A stretch of 9,566 bases of DNA from Actinomycetota bacterium (GTDB lineage: Bacteria; Actinomycetota; Geothermincolia; Fen-727; Anoxymicrobiaceae). The translations under genes and the position numbers were made by a program. Under the pieces are notes generated by a model. That model saw nothing but the letters and a program-made list of their open reading frames with translations. It did no database searches and was not told where the DNA came from. Shown piece after piece: positions 6,240 to 9,566 of the stretch. The first letter of the stretch is position 1; each line of letters opens with the position of its first letter. The stretch lies in NCBI GenBank assembly GCA_018894655.1, contig JAHIPE010000158.1, positions 1 to 9,566 of the forward strand, read 5' to 3'.

Positions 6240-6839
6240 ATGGCATTCTACGCGGCTCCGCTGGAGAACCTGATAGAGAAGCTGTGCGGCCTTCCGGGGA
6301 TAGGGCCCAAGTCCGCGCAGAGGATCGCCTTTCACCTCCTGTCAATCCCCCGCGAGGAAGCGATAGCGCTGGCCCGGGCGGTGGTTGACCTCAAGGAGAA
6401 GGTAAGGTTCTGCGCCACCTGTTTCAACATCTCCGAGGGGGAGGCCTGCGGCATCTGCCTGGATGAACGCAGGGAAGGCTCCGTGATCTGCGTGGTGGAG
6501 GAGCCGAGGGATGTCCTGGCGGTCGAGCGGACCGGCAGGTTCAAGGGCAGGTACCACGTGCTGGGGGGCGCCATATCCCCGATAGACGGCATCGGCCCCG
6601 AGGAACTCAGGTTCAGGGAACTCCTGGGAAGGCTCCAGGGAGGCTCCGTCACCGAGATAATCGTCGCCACGAACCCCAACGCGGAGGGGGAGGCGACGGC
6701 GCTTTACATTGCGCAACTGGTAAAGCCCATCGGGGTGAAGGTCACCAGGATTGCCAGCGGGCTGCCGGTGGGGGGAGACCTCGAGTACGCGGATGAAATA
6801 ACACTGGGCCGCGCCATGGACGGCCGCACTGAACTTTAA
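6240..6839 (+). CDS. recR: Recombination mediator protein RecR
   Basis: RecR acts with RecF and RecO to load RecA at single-stranded gaps. All domains are present in 199 residues, the normal length: helix-hairpin-helix at about 17-33 (GLPGIGPKSAQRIAFHLL), a four-cysteine zinc finger (Cys58, Cys61, Cys70, Cys73), and a Toprim domain about 81-175 with the acidic VVEEPRD strand, the YHVLGGAISPIDGIGP loop and TNPNAEGEATALYI. The conserved tail SGLPVGGDLEYADEITLGRAM follows. The ATG begins 7 bases after the ebfC stop with little visible Shine-Dalgarno sequence, which suggests coupled translation in the dnaX-ebfC-recR operon. The final residues (MDGRTEL) are a variant of the usual ending. Confidence 0.97.
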   Translation: MAFYAAPLENLIEKLCGLPGIGPKSAQRIAFHLLSIPREEAIALARAVVDLKEKVRFCATCFNISEGEACGICLDERREGSVICVVEEPRDVLAVERTGRFKGRYHVLGGAISPIDGIGPEELRFRELLGRLQGGSVTEIIVATNPNAEGEATALYIAQLVKPIGVKVTRIASGLPVGGDLEYADEITLGRAMDGRTEL

Positions 6840-6855
6840 AAAGCAAGATCTTGGG

Positions 6856-8220
6856 TCAGGTCTTGATTTTTGCCTTGACTCCCTGGCCGTCCTTTAGCTT
6901 CTCGACCCCCTTGATGACCACCGTGTCCCCCTTCTTGACCCCGCCGACTATCTCGACCTTGTCCGCGGTGATCAGCCCGAGCTTAATCTCGGTCAGTTGC
7001 GCCTTTCCGTCAACCACCTTGAAGACATACTTCTTACTATCTTTCTCGACGAGCGCTTCCACCGGGACGACGGTAGCGGCCTTCTTGGAGGCGACCACCA
7101 CGTCGGCGGTACCGGTCATGCCGATCTTCAGGTTGACATCGGAGAGTTCCATCTGAACGGTGACATCGAAGGCGGTGGCGCCCGCCTCGTTGGTGGTCGC
7201 GGTGTCGGCGACCCGGGTCACAGTGCCGGTGAACCCCTTGTCCGGGTACGCTTCCAGGGAGACGGACGCGGCCTGGCCGTCCTCTATTCCGGCGATATCC
7301 GTCTCGTCCACCTTGGCAACGAGGTTCATGCTCTTGAGGTCGACAATAGTGTATATGGGGGAGCCCGGCATTATGTATGAACCGGGCACCAGCGGGCCGC
7401 CGCTGGACATGCCCATTGTGCTCATGCTGGAGGAGAGCCCGGAGAGAGAGGAGAGATCCAGCCCGGAGGGTATCATGCTGCTGAAACTGCTCATCAGGGT
7501 TCCCATCATGCTCTCCAGGGACGCGCCGCCGGTTGTTACGCTCACCACCGTGCCCGTCACCGGAGCGGCGATGGTGGCCGCCTCCAGGTTCTTCCGCGCG
7601 TTCTCGATGGACTTGTTGGCCGCGGCCTGCTGCGCGCCGGTGCTGACCCCGCCACCGCCGCCGGTAGACACCGGCGGCCTGTTGGCCACCGAGGCCTGGT
7701 AGTTGGCGTAAGAGCTTTCGACCGCCTGGAGCGCCGCCAGCCGGTTCTCCTCGGGAAGAGCCGGTATCAGCGCCTTCTCCATGTCGTATAGCCCGGCCAT
7801 GGCGGCATCGAAGCTGTACAGGGCGGAGTTGGCCGAGGTTCCGATGCCCGCGGCGCTCGAGGAGAGGCTGTTGAACATGCTCGCCAGCGCCTGAGAGGAC
7901 TCCAGGCTCGCCTTGGCGGCGAGGAGCGCCTGATCGAGGTCGGAGGTGTCAAGCTGGACCAGTGTCTGGCCCGCGGCGACCTCCTGGCCGTCCTGAACGA
8001 ACACCGCCGCGACGGACCCGTAGACCTGCGGTATAACCTGGGTGGGGTTGGACGCCTGGAGGCTCCCGGCAACCATAACCGCCTCCTCGATCGACCGGGG
8101 GCCGACCGTTTCGACCTCTACATCAACGGCGGAACCCCCGCAACCACTGGAGAGCACCACCAGGACCGCGACGATAACAGCAACCTTTGACGCGATGGTG
8201 ACTAACCTGTTATGGCTCAA
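6856..8220 (-). CDS. Efflux/secretion periplasmic adaptor (MacA/HlyD-like) lipoprotein
   Basis: Adaptors of this type link an inner-membrane exporter, often a MacB-like ABC permease, to the outside. The TTG at 8218-8220 is chosen (454 residues): it follows GGGAGGGG and yields a lipoprotein signal, MSHNRLVTIASK, then a hydrophobic stretch, then LSSGC with the lipidated Cys at 27. An upstream GTG/ATG-type start at 8298 would bury the signal. Order: first lipoyl half (about 64-92, GSVAAVFVQDGQEVAAGQTL), a helical hairpin (about 93-215) with an STGGGGGVSTG linker, the second lipoyl half (APVTGTVVSV), a Ser/Gly/Met-rich insert (about 231-282) interrupting it, then the beta-barrel (VAKVDETDIAGIEDGQ) and membrane-proximal domains. 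The anchored lipid form fits Gram-positive MacA-like proteins such as YknX. No ABC ATPase or permease lies beside it. The stop is 16 bases from the convergent recR stop. Confidence 0.88.
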   Translation of the reverse strand: MSHNRLVTIASKVAVIVAVLVVLSSGCGGSAVDVEVETVGPRSIEEAVMVAGSLQASNPTQVIPQVYGSVAAVFVQDGQEVAAGQTLVQLDTSDLDQALLAAKASLESSQALASMFNSLSSSAAGIGTSANSALYSFDAAMAGLYDMEKALIPALPEENRLAALQAVESSYANYQASVANRPPVSTGGGGGVSTGAQQAAANKSIENARKNLEAATIAAPVTGTVVSVTTGGASLESMMGTLMSSFSSMIPSGLDLSSLSGLSSSMSTMGMSSGGPLVPGSYIMPGSPIYTIVDLKSMNLVAKVDETDIAGIEDGQAASVSLEAYPDKGFTGTVTRVADTATTNEAGATAFDVTVQMELSDVNLKIGMTGTADVVVASKKAATVVPVEALVEKDSKKYVFKVVDGKAQLTEIKLGLITADKVEIVGGVKKGDTVVIKGVEKLKDGQGVKAKIKT

Positions 8221-8259
8221 GTCCCCTCCCGAGTCATATTGACATACGCGAAATGCCGG

Positions 8260-8275
8260 GCCCTTCAACAAGGGC
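8260..8275. repeat. Small leader hairpin before the adaptor gene
   Basis: GCCCTT and AAGGGC form a perfect 6-bp stem around CAAC. On the minus strand it would lie in the untranslated leader, about 40 bases before the TTG start of the adaptor. There is no T-run, so it is not an obvious attenuator; a role in mRNA stability or translation is possible but unproven. Confidence 0.35.
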
Positions 8276-8293
8276 GCGAAATCGGCTGCTGGT

Positions 8294-8320
8294 ATCATAT
8301 CAAAGAGGCGCTATAATCAA
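8294..8320 (-). promoter_or_regulatory. Weak candidate promoter for the adaptor gene
   Basis: On the minus strand TTGATT (8315-8320) and TATGAT (8294-8299) resemble -35 and -10 boxes but are only 15 bases apart, which is short. Transcription would start near 8287, giving a leader of about 65 bases with the hairpin at 8260-8275. A plus-strand TATAAT at 8312-8317 overlaps it but has no -35 partner and no gene to serve. Confidence 0.25.
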
Positions 8321-8326
8321 AACAGT

Positions 8327-8386
8327 GGGGTCAGGTGTTAGATAAATGGTTAAACCACCAGGATTAAGCACAGAACACCTGACTCC
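8327..8386. repeat. Inverted-repeat element (60 bp, REP- or MITE-like)
   Basis: GGGGTCAGGTGTT (8327-8339) pairs with AACACCTGACTCC (8374-8386) in 13 positions, 12 Watson-Crick and one G·T. The 34-base loop contains a second perfect dyad, TGGTT-A-AACCA (8347-8357). The element is more A/T-rich than its surroundings and codes for nothing. The arm core recurs at 6853-6864 as GGGTCAGGTCTT at the end of the adaptor gene. It is not a normal intrinsic terminator, since no T-run follows either arm. Confidence 0.6.
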
Positions 8387-8416
8387 TCCGGCCAAACAAA
8401 TAACCGCGAAGCAAGG

Positions 8417-8489
8417 CCCTCGAGGGTGTGGCGGGGGTTGTTAAATCCAGAACCCGCCGCCCGGGCAAGGCCCCCGCGGCTCGAGCCGC
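8417..8489. repeat. Cluster of GC-rich palindromes downstream of the CPBP gene
   Basis: This stretch holds CCCTCGAGGG (8417-8426), an interrupted stem between GGCGGG (8430-8435) and CCCGCC (8453-8458), a GCCCGGGC palindrome near 8459-8466, and a perfect 14-bp palindrome GCGGCTCGAGCCGC (8476-8489) one base after the CPBP stop codon. None is followed by a T-run on the minus strand, so a canonical intrinsic terminator is not supported, though the structures could protect the 3' end or slow polymerase. Confidence 0.45.
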
Positions 8490-8490
8490 A

Positions 8491-9429
8491 CTAGAAAAGC
8501 TGCCAGATTCCGCAGAGCAGAAGTATCAGGCCGTTGTAGAGCGCGTGGCCGGCTATCGGCCCCCCCAGCGTACGGTTCCTGTCATATATCCAGCAGAGGC
8601 CGTAGCCCAGCAGGAACCTTGGGAGAAACCCGACCAGGTCGAAGTGGGCGGCAGCGAAGAGAAGCCCGTTCAACAGCATCGCCGGCTGCTGGTTCATCCG
8701 GTTGCGAAGGGCCGGGTAGAGGTATCCCCGGAAGAAGATCTCCTCGCAAACCGGCGCCAGGATCACCAGGGTAAAGAAGAAGAGAAGTATCAGGACGGGG
8801 TTGATCCCGCCGCGGGACATCTCGGTGACGGACTTGCTCAAGTAATCCGTATTGGTTGGTTCAAGGATGAACTGGGACAGGTAAGCGAGAAGCAACGCCC
8901 CGATGAACAGGGGAAGCCCAAGCCCCACGCCGATGGCGATACCCCTCCCCATGCCGTCCAGCTTCAACCCAAGCGCGGTGTGGTTGCCGCCGTGCCGAAC
9001 CGTGACGGAGTAGTAGGTCCCGCCCAGCAGGAGGCTGTACATGATGACGCTGGACAGGAAGACGAGCATGAACAGGGCGGTGGTTGTGCTGGTGATCGAG
9101 TTCAGGAAAGCGAACAGGGCGACGCTTACGATAGATGTCATAACGAGGGCGGCCAGGAAGATGATCAGGGCCTCGCCTATACCCCACGGCGCGTCCGGGA
9201 AGACGATCTCCCCGGGGCGCCTGTACGGCACGGCAGGAGCGGCGGGAGGCGGGTAGCCGTACGCGGCCGGTGTCGCCGCGCACCACGCGCAGTAACTCCG
9301 ATTGCCCACCAGGACGCGGCAGCCGGCACAGAGATACCGCCCGCAGGCGACGCACTGGGCCACGGCGGGGGACGCCGGATGCTGGGAGCACCTTGGCCCG
9401 ACCGGTCCGGGAAGGGGGGGGTTATCCAT
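8491..9429 (-). CDS. CPBP-family intramembrane metalloprotease with N-terminal zinc-binding module
   Basis: CPBP (Rce1/Abi) proteins are multi-pass glutamic-type membrane proteases; bacterial roles include bacteriocin self-immunity and processing of membrane proteins. The motifs are intact: EEIFFRGYLYPALR (Glu229, Glu230, Arg234), FAAAHFD (His262) and GHALYN (His295, Asn299). Membrane helices lie about 85-110, 115-140, 163-190, 210-228, 251-285 and 289-310. Residues 14-50 carry eight possible zinc ligands (Cys14, His17, Cys26, Cys29, Cys34, Cys37, Cys47, Cys50), a B-box-like CxxH/CxxC pattern, joined by a Pro/Ala-rich linker (about 52-72). The ATG at 9429 follows a G-rich stretch (GGGGGGG). 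It begins 36 bases after the asd stop on the same strand, so it is probably co-transcribed with asd. Family is firm; the substrate is unknown. Confidence 0.92.
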   Translation of the reverse strand: MDNPPLPGPVGPRCSQHPASPAVAQCVACGRYLCAGCRVLVGNRSYCAWCAATPAAYGYPPPAAPAVPYRRPGEIVFPDAPWGIGEALIIFLAALVMTSIVSVALFAFLNSITSTTTALFMLVFLSSVIMYSLLLGGTYYSVTVRHGGNHTALGLKLDGMGRGIAIGVGLGLPLFIGALLLAYLSQFILEPTNTDYLSKSVTEMSRGGINPVLILLFFFTLVILAPVCEEIFFRGYLYPALRNRMNQQPAMLLNGLLFAAAHFDLVGFLPRFLLGYGLCWIYDRNRTLGGPIAGHALYNGLILLLCGIWQLF

Positions 9430-9465
9430 AGCTACCCCCCCGCTGACCGGCAGGCAGGCACGGGT

Positions 9466-9566
9466 TCAGTCCAGGAGGAGTTCGGCGATCTGCACCGCAT
9501 TAAGTGCCGCTCCCTTGCGCAGGTTGTCGCTAACGATCCACAGGTTAATAGCGTTGGGGGCCGAGT
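9466..9566 (-). CDS. asd: Aspartate-semialdehyde dehydrogenase, C-terminal fragment (5' part outside window)
   Basis: Reading the minus strand from base 9564 gives 33 residues: SAPNAINLWIVSDNLRK, then GAALNAVQIAELLLD and a TGA at 9466-9468. The LW-VSDNLRKGAALNAVQIAE block is the well-conserved C-terminus of Asd, which reduces aspartyl-4-phosphate to aspartate semialdehyde on the way to lysine, diaminopimelate, methionine and threonine. The rest of the gene, and probably an aspartokinase gene, lies beyond the window. The CPBP gene follows 36 bases downstream. Confidence 0.93.
   Translation of the reverse strand, partial: SAPNAINLWIVSDNLRKGAALNAVQIAELLLD

Noticed and set aside
6844..6871. Intrinsic terminator for the dnaX operon after recR
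   Set aside because: CAAGA (6844-6848) and TCTTG (6861-6865) before ATTTTT give only a 5-bp stem with a 12-base loop; too weak to call.
8221..8298. Longer start for the adaptor gene at 8298
   Set aside because: It would put 26 residues before a clear lipoprotein signal; the TTG at 8220 has GGGAGGGG in front and gives a normal signal peptide.
8312..8317. Plus-strand TATAAT as a promoter
   Set aside because: No -35 partner and no plus-strand gene downstream before the antisense CPBP gene.

Overview
The window is GC-rich bacterial chromosome. Its core, dnaX – ybaB/ebfC – recR with asd a few genes away, is the neighbourhood seen in Actinobacteria; in Mycobacterium tuberculosis dnaZX, a ybaB homologue, recR, ask and asd lie close together. 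A CwlM-like double peptidoglycan-binding amidase without a signal peptide also fits Actinobacteria. A long, Bacillus/Clostridium-type SRP RNA directly in front of dnaX and chemotaxis genes (cheD plus a receptor) point to a deep-branching, motile Gram-positive-type lineage rather than a classical actinomycete. The lineage assignment is inference from gene content and order.

Layout. 1-418 (+): 3' part of cheD. 421-1932 (-): a membrane chemoreceptor-like protein, convergent with cheD, whose cytoplasmic hairpin lacks the kinase-contact tip. 1933-2339: about 400 bases without a gene, holding a candidate receptor promoter and a 160-170 bp hairpin-rich element with long terminal inverted repeats and a 5-bp direct repeat at its edges. 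2340-3431 (-): zinc amidase with two peptidoglycan-binding domains. 3432-3663: divergent control region, with a TATAAT box for the amidase and a strong sigma-A promoter for the SRP RNA, each overlapped by a short dyad. 3665-3935 (+): long SRP RNA. 3994-6839 (+): dnaX, ebfC and recR packed as an operon. 6856-8220 (-): MacA/HlyD-like efflux adaptor lipoprotein, convergent with recR and with no transporter beside it. 8221-8490: 270 bases without a gene, holding a leader hairpin, an inverted-repeat element and several GC-rich palindromes. 8491-9429 (-): CPBP intramembrane protease with an N-terminal zinc-binding module. 9466-9566 (-): the last 33 codons of asd.

How they work together. SRP RNA, DnaX, EbfC and RecR are housekeeping functions in protein targeting, replication clamp loading, nucleoid binding and recombinational repair, in the order scr-dnaX-ebfC-recR known from Bacillus subtilis. 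The amidase probably acts in control of cell-wall synthesis. CheD modifies chemoreceptors and could act on the neighbouring receptor-like protein.

Most unusual items: the inverted-repeat element at 2106-2275, the tip-less chemoreceptor, a second inverted-repeat element at 8327-8386 whose arm core recurs at the 3' end of the adaptor gene, and the GGGA tetraloop in the SRP RNA. I found no CRISPR array, tRNA, rRNA, prophage or transposase gene, and nothing clearly amounting to a new multi-gene system.
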